Shown here: one piece after another, positions 45,375 through 57,041 of the stretch
How positions within the stretch are numbered: the first letter of the stretch is position 1
How the letters are laid out: the number at the start of each line of letters is the position of its first letter
Source of the DNA: Cyclina sinensis
Taxonomy: Eukaryota; Mollusca; Bivalvia; Venerida; Veneridae
NCBI GenBank assembly: GCA_012932295.1
Contig: JAAONU010000002.1
Coordinates: 21,545,770 to 21,609,769 of the forward strand
Length of the DNA: 64,000 bases
Direction of reading: 5' to 3'
The notes under the pieces: model-generated
Databases searched by the model: none
What the model was told of the DNA's origin: nothing
Seen by the model: only the letters and a program-made list of their open reading frames with translations
Made by a program: the position numbers and the translations under genes

Positions 45375-46215
45375 TTAGCTCGACTTTTTTCAAAGAAAAA
45401 AATCAAGTTATTGCTACAGTCATGGTGTCATTGCCGTTGCCGTTCCCATCCGAAGACTTTAACATTGATCATAATTTTTTGATTCCTTTACGGATTGTCT
45501 TCATACTTGGACACAACAACCCTTTTGACAAGACCTTCATGTAAACCAGACTAAAGTTGACCTTACCCATAAAGGACCTTCTTTAAGGTCAAATTATTGA
45601 TTTTTACTAAAATTGGTCATAACTTAATTATTAATAGGTAGATTGTCTTCATACTTAGACACAACAACCCTTTGGACAAGATCTTCAAGTGAACCAGACT
45701 GAACTTGACCTTGTCTCATAAATGACCTTCACCTTCAAGGTCGAATTATTGAATTTTGCTAAAATTGGTCATAACTTTATTTGTTGTTGGATTTGATTCA
45801 TACTTGGATAAAACAACTCTTATGACAAATCCAATATGATTTTTTTCAAGTATGACCTTGACCTTAAAATGACCTTGACAGTCAAGGACAATGTATTGAT
45901 TTTTGCTACAATTGGCCATAACTTTGTTGTTTATGGTTGGATTTGATTCATACTTGGACAAAACAACATTTATGACAAACCGACATGAGGAATAACTCAA
46001 GTATGACCATGGCTAAAAAATGACGTTGACCATCAAGGTCAGATGATCAAATTTTGCTTAAAATTTCATAACTATGTCATTTATTTATGATTTGATTCAT
46101 ACTTGGACAAACAAAATACTTATGACAAATTGGACATTTTGATTCCTACAGGTATGTCCTCGACCTAAAAAATGACCTCGATAGGCAAGGTCAAATTATT
46201 GAATTTTGCATAACT
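45375..46215 (+). repeat. Family D tandem repeat
   Basis: Starts TAGCTCGACTTTTTTCAAAG, then GTTGCCGTTCCC. About five monomers of roughly 150 bp follow, with TGATTCATACTTGGACAAAACAA, ATGACCTTGACC and CATAACTTTGTT. Other D pieces are at 47690-47880, 54240-54790, 55996-56066, 56777-57041 and 58195-58320. Confidence 0.65.
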
Positions 46216-46223
46216 TTGTTATT

Positions 46224-47684
46224 ATGTCCCCCCCACCCATTGGGGGAGACATATTGGTTTTGCCTTGTCCGTCTGGCTGTCTGTCCTTCTGTCCGTCTGT
46301 CACACTTTGTTTCTGATCGATAACTGGAGTACCATTCAACCCAGAACCTTCAAACTTCATAGGGTGATTGCCCTTATTGAGTAGAAAAACCCTATTGATT
46401 TTGGAGTCAATAGGTCAAAGGTCAAGGTCACAGGGGCCCGAAGAGTGAAAACCATTTCCGCTTCAATAACTGGAGTTCTATTTCACCCAGAGCCTTCAAA
46501 CTTCATAGGATGATTGCCATTATTGAGTAGAAGAACCCTATTGATTTTTGGGTCAGAAGGTCAAATTTCAAGGTCACAGGGACCCAAGGAGTGTTAACTG
46601 TTTCAGCTCAATAACTGGAGTTCTATTTCACCCATAGCCTTCAAACTTCATAAGATGATTGCCCTTATTGAGTAGAAGAACCCTATTGATTTTGGGGCTA
46701 TTAGGTCAGAGGTCAACGTCACAGGGGCCCGAAGAGTGTTAACTGTTTCCGCTCAATAACTGGAGTTCTATTTCACCCAGAGCCTTCAATCTACATAGGA
46801 TGATTGCCCTTATTGAGTAAAAAAACCCTATCGATTTTGGGATCAGTAGGTCAAAGGTCAAGGTCACAGGGGTCCGAGGAGTGTAAACCATTTCTGCTAA
46901 ATAACTGGAGTTCTATTTCACCCAGAGCCTTCAATCTTCATAGGATGATTGCCCTTATTGAGTAGAAGAACTCTATTGATTTTGGGGTCAGTAGGTCAAA
47001 GGGCAAGTTCACAGGGGCCTGAAGAGTGAAAACCGTTTCCGCGCCATAACTCCAGTTCTATTCCACTCAGTGTCTTCAAACTTCATAGGATGGTTGCCCT
47101 TATTGAGTAGAAGAATCCTATTGATTTTGGGGTCAGTAGATCAAGGTCACAGGGGCCTGATGAGTGAAAACCGTTTCCGCTCAATTCCTGGAGTTCTATT
47201 TCACCCAGAGCTTTCAAATTTCATAGGATGGTTGCCCTTATTGAGTGAAGGAACCCTATTAATGTTGGGGTCAGTACATCAACGGTCAAGGTCACAGGTG
47301 CCTGAAGAGTGAAAACTGTTTCCGCTCAATTACTGGAGTTCTATTGCAACCAGAGCCTTTCAAACTTCATAGGATGATTGCCCTTACTGAGTACAAGAAC
47401 ACTTTGGATTTCAGGGTCATTAAGTCAAAGGTCAAGGTCACAGGGGCCCGAAGAGTGTAAACCGTTTTCGCTTAATAACTGGAGTTCTATTTCACCCAGA
47501 GCCTTCAAACTTCATAGTATATATATATATAATGATATAATGATATGTATATATATAATGTTCTTACTTATACCATAATAAATGACAGAGGCATCTGTTT
47601 CAGAAAGGTAATATTTTTCCTTAGGCTTTCCTTCAATCGGGATGCAGGGGGGAGACATGCGTTTTTCACAAAAAACATCTAGTT
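46224..47684 (+). mobile_element. Family B element, copy 3
   Basis: 5' hairpin ATGTCCCCCCCACCCAT/TGGGGGAGACAT, then GTCCGTCTGGCTGTCTGTCC. About nine monomers of 140-150 bp follow (TTCAAACTTCATAGGATGAT, AGTAGAAGAACCCTATTGAT). It ends with GCAGGGGGGAGACATGCG and an A-rich tail. Exact AGGTCAAAGGTCAAGGTCA occurs at 46412-46430 and 46848-46866. A short (AT)n run (47518-47560) interrupts the last monomer. Confidence 0.75.
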
Positions 47685-48531
47685 TATGGTTGGATTTGAT
47701 TCATACTTGGACAAAACAATACTTTTGACAAAACAGACATATTGAATAATTCAGGTATGACCTTGACCCTAATATGACCTTAACAGTCAAGGTCCCATGA
47801 TTGAATTTTGCTTAAATTCTCATAACTGTCGTTTATTTACGGATTTGATTCATACTTTGATAAAACAACAAAAGAAAAACATTTTGATTTATTATACGCA
47901 TTATTGGATCACCCATGGCGGGCAAGTGGATTGGTGGCCTCCTGATGTTTGTCCGGAGCATAACATGTTCACTAGCAAAGCTATTGACTTGAAACTCTAT
48001 AGGTGCGATAGATGTCATTGGGGCGGAGTGCATTTCACAAGAACCATTACTCTGCACTTTATGATTTTGGAGTTATTCCCCTTTGTTTAATTTTATTTTC
48101 CAGAGCATAACCCCTACATTATCAAAGCTATTGACTTGAAACTTGATACATTGATAGGACTTATTGAGACAAAGTGCAATGCACAGGAATTGTAACTCTC
48201 TACTTCATGATTTTGGAGTCATGCCCCTTTGTATAATTTTCTTGTCCGGAGCATAACCCCTACGTTATCAAAGCTATTGACTTGAAACTTCACAGGTGGA
48301 TAGATCTCATTGAAAGGCAGTGCAGTGCACAAGAACTGTCAGTGTACACTTCATGATTTTGGAGTAATTCCCCTTAGTTCAATTTTCATACTTGATGTTT
48401 TTCTGGACCATACTCCTACATTATCAAAGCTATTGACTTGAATATTCATAGTAGGATAGATGTTATTGAAACATATTGCTCATTGACGGGCATATTTTGC
48501 TCCGCCTTGCGGCACTCTTGTTAGACTTGTG
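47685..48531 (+). repeat. Family D fragment followed by family C-like array
   Basis: 47685-47880 is D (GATTTGATTCATACTTGGAC). 47935-48470 has four monomers of about 155 bp with GGAGCATAAC and ATCAAAGCTATTGACTTGAA. It ends at 48531 with a GC hairpin (TCCGCCTTGCGGCA) followed by CTCTTGTT, the same terminal string as family A. Confidence 0.6.
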
Positions 48532-48770
48532 TTGTGTGTAACTCCAAACATATAACTGGTAGAGCCATGAAACTTTCTAAGAATAGTTGTCAAAATTATG
48601 CACCTGAGTATTTCGACGCAAATTTTTTAGAGACCGGCAGAGTTATGCCCCCCTGATTAAGCAAAAATAGCATTTTTAGACTCCTTAATGTTAAGGACAA
48701 TGTTTATATGCACTTGTAACTGAACAAAACTGTATAACTAAATCCCTGCTACATGTTTAAATTATTTCAG

Positions 48771-48912
48771 GGTTTTACAATGAAACCAGGTGGAGGTATA
48801 GAGCTTATTTCAGCAGAAGTAGAAAACACATTAAAAATACCTTGTGCAGTGTTAATGGGTGCCAATATTGCTAATGAAGTTGCTGCGGAAAATTACTGTG
48901 AAGCGACAATAG
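48771..48912 (+). CDS. GPD1: Glycerol-3-phosphate dehydrogenase [NAD+], next exon
   Basis: The acceptor is AATTATTTCAG and the donor is GTAATT. The exon is 142 bases (47 codons plus one base; the splice splits the glycine codon). It encodes [20 protein letters not shown], then [17 protein letters not shown] and a YCEATIG end. The [11 protein letters not shown] block is the most conserved stretch of animal GPD1. It leads toward the substrate-binding domain and lies before the catalytic lysine region. It follows the previous exon without a gap, since SLIK is followed by G as in other GPD1 proteins. No stop or frameshift is seen, so the gene looks functional. Confidence 0.95.
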
Positions 48913-49157
48913 GTAATTATTATATGGCTCCCAGGAGGGCAGTTGGCAGGATCCACAGGTTGTCCGCTCTCTAAGTCAAATAGTTTTCATTGGATCTTCA
49001 GCTTGGAGAAAATGCTCCCTGCACTCTAGAATTATCTACATTTGGCAAAATTAGCCTTGTCTACTCTTGCCTTGTCCAAGAGTTTTCAACTTATCTTCAC
49101 AAAACTTGCAGATAATGTTTGTGAGCCAAGTTTGATCACCAGCCAAATCCCTTGAGG

Positions 49158-50341
49158 TTTTTAGCTAAGCTAAGGGTAAGATTTAATGACTGCATGATGT
49201 CCGTCTTCTTCTGTGCATGCGTTCGTGTTCATGTCAACTTTCATTTCAAACACCATCTTTGAAAGCTACCAGGCCGAAGTGAATGAAACTTGCAGGGATG
49301 TTCCTTGCTTGAGGCTTTACCGAAATTGTTTAAAGAACTTAATTCCATTAAGAACTCTGGTTGCTATGGCAACAGAAAAGAATAACTTTGAATATTTTCT
49401 TGCTTGAAACCACAAGGCATAATATATATATATATATAGTGCATAGATATTTTGCATGGAGCATCATCTAAAGTTACGCCCCTGGGTTCATTCATAGCCC
49501 TGCCTTATGGGCCACTTAATTTTAAAAAGGCATGTATAGGAAAATCTGAAAACATCTTCTTGTCAAAAACCATATGCCTTAGAGCTTAGATATTTTGTAT
49601 GTTGAATTCTCCTGTAAACTTGCACCATTTGTTTAAATTATTTCCCTGATATCAAAATTAGCCTAGCCCCTGGGTGTCCTATATGTGTTAAAAAAAATTT
49701 ATTCTGTAAAAGATTTTATCTTTGAAAATCTTCTTTTCAGTAACTGATAGCTCTAGGCCTTAGATATTTTGTATGCAGCATTCTATATTTGACCTCTTCA
49801 GAGATTGCTCTAATTATTTCCCTATGGTCCAAATTGACCCTGCCTAGGAGGTCATTTGTTTTACATTGAGTTGTGTAGGAAAAACTTTAAAAAAATCTTC
49901 TTTTCTGAAATTGTGTGCCTTAGAGCTTAAATATTTTGTTTGTTGGATAGTTTAGAGGGCCTCTACCAACTTTATAGGAGTCAAAATTTAGCCTTGTCAG
50001 GTTTCTAAGTTGAGCAGTTTTCATCTGGTCTTCACCAGACTGGGTGATAATTTTTGTGGGTATATAATCTCTGCCAAGTTCAACAACTTGCCAAATCCTT
50101 AGTAAAGGCTTTTGAGTTTCCAAAATTGGTGAAATAAGGCTTACCACTTGTTAAATCGGTTTTCATCTGGTCTTCACAAGACTTGTTGATTATATTTGTG
50201 AGCTTAATATCTTGGCCAGGTTTGAAAATCAGTCAGATTCTCTGGCACTTTAGAGTAATGGCCTATGAATTGTACAAAATAGGCCAAATAAGTCTTGTCT
50301 GTTATCTAAGTAGAAGTGTTTTCATTCATACATTTCTTTTT
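49158..50341 (+). repeat. Strongly decayed family A element
   Basis: TTTTTAGCTAAGCTAAGGGTAAG with GATGTCCGTC resembles an eroded 5' end. It is followed by TTGCTATGGCAAC and monomers with AAATCTTCTT, TTAGATATTTTGTATG and GGTCATTTGTTTTACATTGAG to about 49950. A (TA)n run lies at 49422-49437. The rest to 50341 has weak repeats with TTTTCATCTGGTCTTCAC. No 3' hairpin is present. Confidence 0.5.
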
Positions 50342-52530
50342 AGCTCACCTGTCACATTGTGACAGGGTGAGCTTTTGTGATCGCCTTTCGTCTGTCCGTC
50401 CGTTGTCCGTTCACAATTGTTGTCTGCGCTCTAGCGGTCTTAATTTTGGTGCGATCTTCTTTAAACTTGGTCAGAATGTTTATCTCAATGATATCTAGGT
50501 CAGGTTCATAATTGGGTCATCTCACTAGGTCAAATTATAGAAAAAGCTTGTCCGCACTCTAGCGGTCTTAATTTTGGTCCGATCTTCCTTAAACTTGGTC
50601 AGAATGTTAATCTCAATGATATCTAGATCAAGTTCGAAACTGGGTCATGTGACCTTCAAAACTAGGTCACAAGGTCAAATTATAGAAAAAGCTTGTCCGC
50701 ACTCTAGCAGTCTTAATTTTGGTCCGATCTTCTTCAAACTTGGTCAGATTGTTTATCTCAATGATATCTAGGTCAAGTTCATAACTGGGTCATGTGACCT
50801 TGAAAACAAGGTAACTAGTTTGAATTTTAGAAAAAGCTTGTCCGCACTCTAGCGGTCTTAATTTTGGTCCCAACTTCTTCAAACTTGGTCAGAATGTGTA
50901 TCTCAATGATATCTAGGTCAGGTTCGAAACTGGGTTATGTGACCTTGAAAACTAGGTCACTAGGTCAAATTATAGAAAAAGCTTGTCCGCACTGTAGTAG
51001 TCTTAATTTTGCTCCGATCTTCTTCAAACTTGGTCAGATTGTTTATCTCAATGATATCTAGGTCAAGTTCATAACTGGGTCATGTGACCTTGAAAACAAG
51101 GTAACTAGTTTGAATTTTAGAAAAAGCTTGTCCGCACTCTAGCGGTCTTAATTTTGGTCCCAACTTCTTCAAACTTGGTCAGAATGTGTATCTCAATGAT
51201 ATCTAGGTAAGGTTCGAAACTGGGTTATGTGACCTTGAAAACTAGGTCACTAGGTCAAATTATAGAAAAAGCTTGTCCGCACTGTAGTAGTCTTAATTTT
51301 GCTCCGATCTTCTTCAGGCTTTGTCAGAATGTTTATCTCGATAATATCTAGGTCAAGTTTGAAACTGGGTCATGTGACTTCGAAATTTAGGTCACTAGGT
51401 CAAGTTATGATAAAAACTTTTCTGCACTCTAGTGGTCTTAATTTTGGTCTGATCTTCACTTTCATTACCATAAGGTCTTGGTTCCTTTCTTCAAATTGCC
51501 ATATTGCATTATTGGTTCCAGAGTTATAGCCCCTGAAAGTGCCAAAATTAACTATTTAGACCTTGTCTGCACAATAGCAGCTTCATTTTTTATTTGAATT
51601 TAATCAGACTTGTACAATACTTGAGTTAATATTAGATCTTGCAGGGTTGCCAGGGGACTTGAAAAGTCAGGGAAATTTGATTTTTTTTCAAGGTCAGGGA
51701 ATTGTCAGGGAATTTTGAAAATTGGTCAGTGAAAAATAAAAATCCAGAAAAGTTTGTGATAGTCAGGGAAAAATAATTTTGAAGGGCTAATATTGTTCTA
51801 TTTTATTAAAGATTGCATTTACACATTTTTTCCGTTATGAATCTTTTTCTTTATAATTGTGTACATTTTAATAAAAGTTCTAGTATTATAAATAACATTA
51901 CTTAAAGACTGAAAGTCTCTGCAACCCTTACAACCAAAAATTAAAATAAGTATGACTGTGTTACACTCGAAACCCATGTTCCTCCCTCCAAGATCCATGT
52001 CACATCAACCCTCTGAACTTAGTAAGTTCTGCTATATAGGCCTTACTGCTGATAGTTTGTGTCTTGCCCATATATTTTTTGTATCTATGGTTGGATTTTA
52101 AAATAATTAGCAGAATTGGCAATAGAGTGAACATGTGTCATGTACATAATCCCTGTTTGGATCGGTGTTCGAGCATTCAGTTCACAGCAACCTAGTTTTT
52201 TGTATAACGGCAGGATTTTTTAAAAAATATTGCGGCACAAACTTCTACATTTTTCAAGATACTGCTTTGAAACTTTAAACATGTTAGGTATCATGTGTAT
52301 ATGTGCCTGATATATTTTTTATGAGGCTCAGTCCATTATAGTCCACGTTGTGCTTTAACAATCCTGATGACGCAGGAACATCTAGTGAAACTCTACCAAA
52401 GGTGACCCCATGGTCATAATTGCCTGCACCCTTTAAGTCAATTGGCAATTGTATTTGCATCCACTGACTCTTGCAACCATTGAGCAGTTGTTGGCAGGTG
52501 AGCAACCCAGGGTCCCATGAACCCTCTTGT
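50342..52530 (+). mobile_element. Family A element with recoded 5' hairpin
   Basis: Start AGCTCACCTGTCACA pairs with TGTGACAGGGTGAGCT: the inner stem differs in sequence from other copies but still pairs. Then GTCTGTCCGTCCG. Seven monomers of about 145 bp follow (CACTCTAGCGGTCTTAATTT, GGTCATGTGACCTTGAAAAC). A CAGGGTTGCCAGGGGACTTG segment at 51643 looks like the left end of another element, with no partner found. The 3' end is CAGGTGAGC, AGGGTCCCATGAACCCT, CTTGT. Confidence 0.75.
50800..51300 (+). repeat. Dimeric higher-order repeat, 290 bp period
   Basis: Diagnostic text AACAAGGTAACTAGTTTGAA occurs at about 50802 and 51092, 290 bases apart, or two monomers. The intervening alternate monomer (GCACTGTAGTAGTCTTAATT) also recurs with that period. 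Confidence 0.7.
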
Positions 52531-52539
52531 AATCTTTTT

Positions 52540-54245
52540 AGCTCACCTGAGCACATCGTTGTCATGGGGAGCTTTTGTGCCCCTCTGTCTGTCGTTGTGT
52601 GGTGTGTATTGTGTGACATCAGCAATTTCTTTAAACAATATCTCCAATTAAGCTGATTACTGGATTTTGAACAAACTTCACAGGAATGATCCTTGGGTGG
52701 TCCCCTATCAAAGTGTTCAAATGGTTCCATTTGGTTGCACCAGTAGGTCATAGGGCCAAAAAATTGGTTTCAAAAATGCAAAATTTAAAAAAATCTCTTG
52801 TCTGAAACCACATGTTCCAGAGCTTTGATATGTAGTATGTAACATCATCAAGTAGTCCTCTACCAAAGTTGTTCAAATTATGCCTCTGGGGTGAAAATTG
52901 ACCCCACCCTGGGGGTCATGGGTTTTCCTTATATGTATATAGTAAAAAACTAGGGATGGCAAAATTTGTTCATTTCAGCATTTGAGTCTATTGGATCATT
53001 TTGCATTCGAACGTTCAAACGTTTGAATAAATCATACTCAACAATTACACAGAGTTTTTACTGAACTTCTCGACCAAAGTCGTTGCAGGGTTTTTTTCCC
53101 TTTCGGTATAATAATCAGTGCCGGCAGGCATGTCACGTGAGGATGGTCGAAAGTAGATAAACAAAATGATAAACTTTTTTTCAATTACAGTACAGCCAGG
53201 CAGGTGGTTAAATCGGTGCAGTTCAAATTATAACTGAACAAAAAAAAAAGAGAAAAACAAATTCTGCGGCAGAGATCTTTTCCAAAAATGACAGGAAGAT
53301 CACTGCCAGGAGATGACTTTTCGACATGGTTAACTCGATAAGATCAGAGTGTTTCAAAGTCACAGACACAAAATGTATTTCTCATTATTCAGTATCCTTA
53401 TTGGTTAAATTCCCATTCGATTTAAATCTTTATTTAGATCGAAAAGAAAAAGAAATTCAGACCAAGCGCAAGGTATCATTGACATTTTGACTGGTTATTA
53501 TCGATATGGATGTGAACTGTTAGAGAATTTGCAAGAGAATAAAACAACCAAACAATTGGGGTTAGCGCAGATAAATGACTGACATGTTCGTGTATTGAGA
53601 TTCTGTCTTCAGTTCGACCCCTAACTCGACACTCTAACATGGACATACCAGTAACTTTTGTCTTACCCATTGTACAATGAAGGTGACACTTACTTTAAAC
53701 ACAGACCATCAACATGACCAGAGGTGTTGACAGAGATGTTAAAACATCAATAGACGTGAATTCACCTGCTTACAATGCCTTCTTGACTTCTTCAACAATT
53801 TATAATTTCATTTTTTATGAAAACTAAATAGATAAATATTTTTTCTGAGCATTCGAATGCCAAAATTACATTCAAACGTTAGGCATCATGTCTGAATGTT
53901 CAAACATTTACTTGCATCCCAAGGAAAAAATTAAAAAATCATCTTTTCTGAAAACCCAATGGCTAGAGTTTAGATATTTGGCATAAAACATTGTCTAGTA
54001 GACCTCTACCAAGATTGTTCATATTATGGTCCTAGGGTCAAAATTGACTACGCCCTTGGGTTCATGGGTTTTCCTTAGTAATACCTTCCAAAATTTTTTT
54101 CTGTAAGAGCTAGAGCTTAAATATTTTGCATGAAACATTGTCTAATCGACCTCTACCAATATTTTTCGAATTATGGTGCTGGGGTCATAATTGACCCCAC
54201 CCCAGGGGTCATGGATTTTCCTTATATGTATATAATAAAACCTTC
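52540..54245 (+). mobile_element. Family A element 5' part with hAT-like MITE inside
   Basis: The decayed 5' hairpin is AGCTCACCTGAGCACA ... GTCATGGGGAGCT. The first monomers have AAAGTTGTTCAAATTATGCC. The element is interrupted at 52951-53922 and resumes with three monomers to about 54240. No 3' hairpin was found; it passes into family D. Confidence 0.65.
52951..53922. mobile_element. 972 bp hAT-like MITE
   Basis: The left end TAGGGATGGCAAAATTTG and the reverse complement of the right end TTGGGATGCAAGTAAATG form imperfect inverted repeats. Subterminal TTCGAACGTTCAAACGTTTG and TAACGTTTGAATGTAATTTT are also related. The flanks are GTAAAAAA and GGAAAAAA (7 of 8 identical), as expected for a hAT 8-base duplication. 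The interior has no transposase frame. Confidence 0.65.
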
Positions 54246-54792
54246 ACCTAATCTTACCAACATTGTAACTTGACTTTTTCAAAAAGCAAAACTTACGACA
54301 AAACCGACTAGTTGAATAATTCAGGTATGACCATGACCTTAAAATGATATTGACCGTGAAGGTCAAGTTATTTTATTTTGCTTAGATTGTCATGACTGAC
54401 ATTTATTTACGGATTTGATTCATACTTAGACCAAACAACCATGTTGAAATATTTAGATATGACTATGATCCTTTATTTAACCTTGACTTTCAAGATCAAA
54501 TTATTGAATATTGATAAAATTGGCCACAACAGTTATTACAAAACCATCATTTTGAATTATTCAAATATGACCTTGATCTTAAAATGACCTTGACTTTCAA
54601 GGTAAGTTTTTGAATTCTGCCTGAATTGCCATCATTTTGTTATTAATGAAGGGATTTGATTCATACTGGGACAAAACATCACTGAGAACAAAACCGTTAT
54701 TTTGAATAATTAAAGTATGACCTTGACCTTTACCTTTATATCACCTTGATGGTGCTAAAATTGGCTATATATTTGCTAAAAAAGAATGTATA
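54246..54792 (+). repeat. Family D monomers, first segment
   Basis: Four monomers with TGATTCATACTTAGACCAAA, ATGACCTTGA and TTTTGAATAATT. The array is split by three later insertions and continues at 55996-56066, 56777-57041 and 58195-58320. It serves as the host for three insertion events. Confidence 0.65.
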
Positions 54793-55993
54793 CAATACAC
54801 GCAGCGTGGACTTTGACATTGTTAACATTGTCGCGGGGACCGGTATTGTCTCCGGGTGGCCTGTCGCGGTGGACTGAACACCCGAAATTTCGGGTGTCCG
54901 CTAAAATGACCACTGCGACAACCGCCGAGGGGTATGATCATTGCGGGGACGCGTGGTGACAGAATGCCGCGCGTCCCCGCAATGTTCTGACTTGGAGATT
55001 ACTGCATTTAATTAATTAAACATACTCAGCGTACAGTACACGTACGTGGTTTTCTTTTTACTCATTCTTATTTTACTTACATGTATTTTGTGGCTAACTT
55101 CAGTTGGTCAAATTAAAACCAAATTTCAAGTACATATGCGGTGTAGGTTTATTGTGTACTTTCGTTTTTGGAATTTTTGAAAAACGCTTGTTACTATATA
55201 GCAAAATCGATCAATAATTTTTGCCAAGCGCCTAGACAATACAGATGTCGAAAGAAGTTAAACACGTTGAACCTTAAAACACACAATTCATTTTCTGAAA
55301 ATATCATTCAGCTGTTTCCGGAAGCAACTGTTTTGAATGGTCATCCTTTGCGTAAACAAAAAGGAGCGTACATAAATGCATCATAACTAGAGTGGATTTG
55401 TTTCGAATTTTGACATTTTTAAAATTAGGATCTATTAACTTTTCGCAGTTTGAAGATCGTTAGTAATTTATTTGCGTGTAATTTATTTGCGAGTGGATTA
55501 ACGTAAGCGCGTCACCGATTGAAGACTTGAAAATATATTAATTGCAGCAATTAAAGTTAACATGATGGCATGTAGGTGTGTAAATGTATTTATAATCGGC
55601 TGTGTTACCCTCAATCATACAACCAAACATCGAACGTCAACAAATAAAAGTTTAACCGGATGGGGTATTAAAAAGAAAAAGAAACAACTTCAACTGGTAA
55701 TAATTACATACCACTTATATTACAATGTAGTAATAATTTTTGTAACTCATCTGAAAAAAAAAAAAAATAGGGGAAAGTAAAATTGTGTTGCGACTTTGTT
55801 ATTTCGGACACCGCAAACCCCCGCGACATGACGCCAGTGACATGGCGCGGTACTGATCACCGCAGACTGGCTGCGCTGACCACCACGTTTTATTCGAATG
55901 AACACTGGACGTGGTGGTCATTTTGGTCTTCAACGAGGACAGTAAAATTGCGGGGACGGGTGTTCGTTGTCAAAGTCTGCGCTGCGTGTACTG
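54793..55993 (+). mobile_element. TA-flanked CpG-rich TIR element, copy 2 (1.2 kb)
   Basis: Left end CAATACACGCAGCGTGGACT, right end (reverse complement) CAGTACACGCAGCGCAGACT; both continue TTGACA. TA flanks both sides (54791-54792 and 55994-55995). The ends are CpG- and GC-rich with hairpins: a 20-base palindrome at 54878-54897 and 14-base perfect arms at 54940-54953 and 54970-54983. The interior matches parts of 1345-1780 and 2100-2403. No transposase is seen. Confidence 0.75.
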
Positions 55994-56068
55994 TATTGTC
56001 TTCATACTTGGACATAACTGCGATTTGGACAGTACCTTCAGGAAGGTTAATCTGACCTTACCTTTATT

Positions 56069-56776
56069 AGCCCACCCGAGCACAACGTGCGCATGGTGAG
56101 CTTTTGTGATCCCCCTGTGTCCAGCGTCCGTCGTCGTGCGGCGTGCCTTGTCCATCGTCAACAATTTCATAAAAACAACATCTCCTCTGAAACCAATGAC
56201 TGCACATTAACCAAACTATACAGTAATGATCCTTGGATGGTCCCCTTTTAAAGTTATTCAAATGGTTCTGGTCTGTTGCATAAGTAGGTCACAGGGCTGA
56301 AAAAGAAGTTTCAAAAATGGAAATTAAAAAAATCTTCTTGTCAGAAAGTACAAGGCCAAGAGCTTTGATATTCGATGTATGACATTATCTATAGGTCCTC
56401 TACCAAAGTTATTCAAATTATGCCCCTAGTGCCAAAATTGGCCCCACCCCAGGGGGTCATAGGTTTTCCATGTATGTATATTGTAAAAACTTAAAAAATC
56501 TTCTCCTCTGAAATGACAAAGCTTTAAGCTTAATTATTTGGCATGAAATATTGTCTAGTGAACCTGTTCCAAGTTTGTACAAATTGTATCCGTGGTAAAA
56601 ATTGTGCCTGCCCGGGAGTCATATATATTTATTATTTGCATATAGTAAAAACTTACAAGAAAATTATCCTTTGAAGCTTCAAAGGCTAGAGCTTAGATTT
56701 ACAAGAAATAATGATATTTTCCACAAATAACAGTCTGTCCTCAGGTGAGCGCTTTGGGGCCAATGGCCCCCTTGTT
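56069..56776 (+). mobile_element. Short complete family A element with readable empty site
   Basis: Start AGCCCACCCGAGCACAACG with GCGCATGGTGAGCT, then GTCCAGCGTCCGTCGTC. Three to four monomers of the 10 kb type follow, then TCAGGTGAGC, the palindrome GGGGCCAATGGCCCC and CTTGTT. Family D sequence continues on both sides (GGTTAATCTGACC ... CTTTATT, then TGACCTTGACTTCAAGG). The uninterrupted relative is at 58205-58260. The element is inserted between T and T with no duplication longer than one base. Confidence 0.85.
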
Positions 56777-57041
56777 TGACCTTGACTTCAAGGTCAAATT
56801 ATTGAATATTGCTAAAATTAGCCACAATACTTATGACAAAACCAACATGTTAAGTATGACCGTGACCTTCATTCATACTGGAACAGAACAACACTGAGAA
56901 CAAAACCAACATGTTGAATAATTCAAGTATGATCTTGACTTTAAATGACCTTGACAGTGCTAAAATTGGCTATATGTTTGTTATTAATGGATGCTTTGTC
57001 TTCATATTGGACATATGTACCCTTTGGACAATACCTTTAAG

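Larger units (their letters stand above)
43925..48770 (+). other. GPD1 intron, 4.8 kb, filled with repeats
   Basis: This intron lies between two GPD1 exons. It contains a family C element (44076-45372), a family D element (45375-46215), a family B element (46224-47684), D and C fragments (47685-48531) and family G monomers (48530-48690). The splice sites GTAATT and TTATTTCAG are good. All repeats that can be oriented are in the sense direction of the gene. Confidence 0.8.

Noticed and set aside
51643..52020. Complete element starting CAGGGTTGCCAGGGGACTTG
   Set aside because: The left end resembles TIR elements with TCAGGGAA repeats, but no matching right end was found, so it is noted only as a solo end within 50342-52530.
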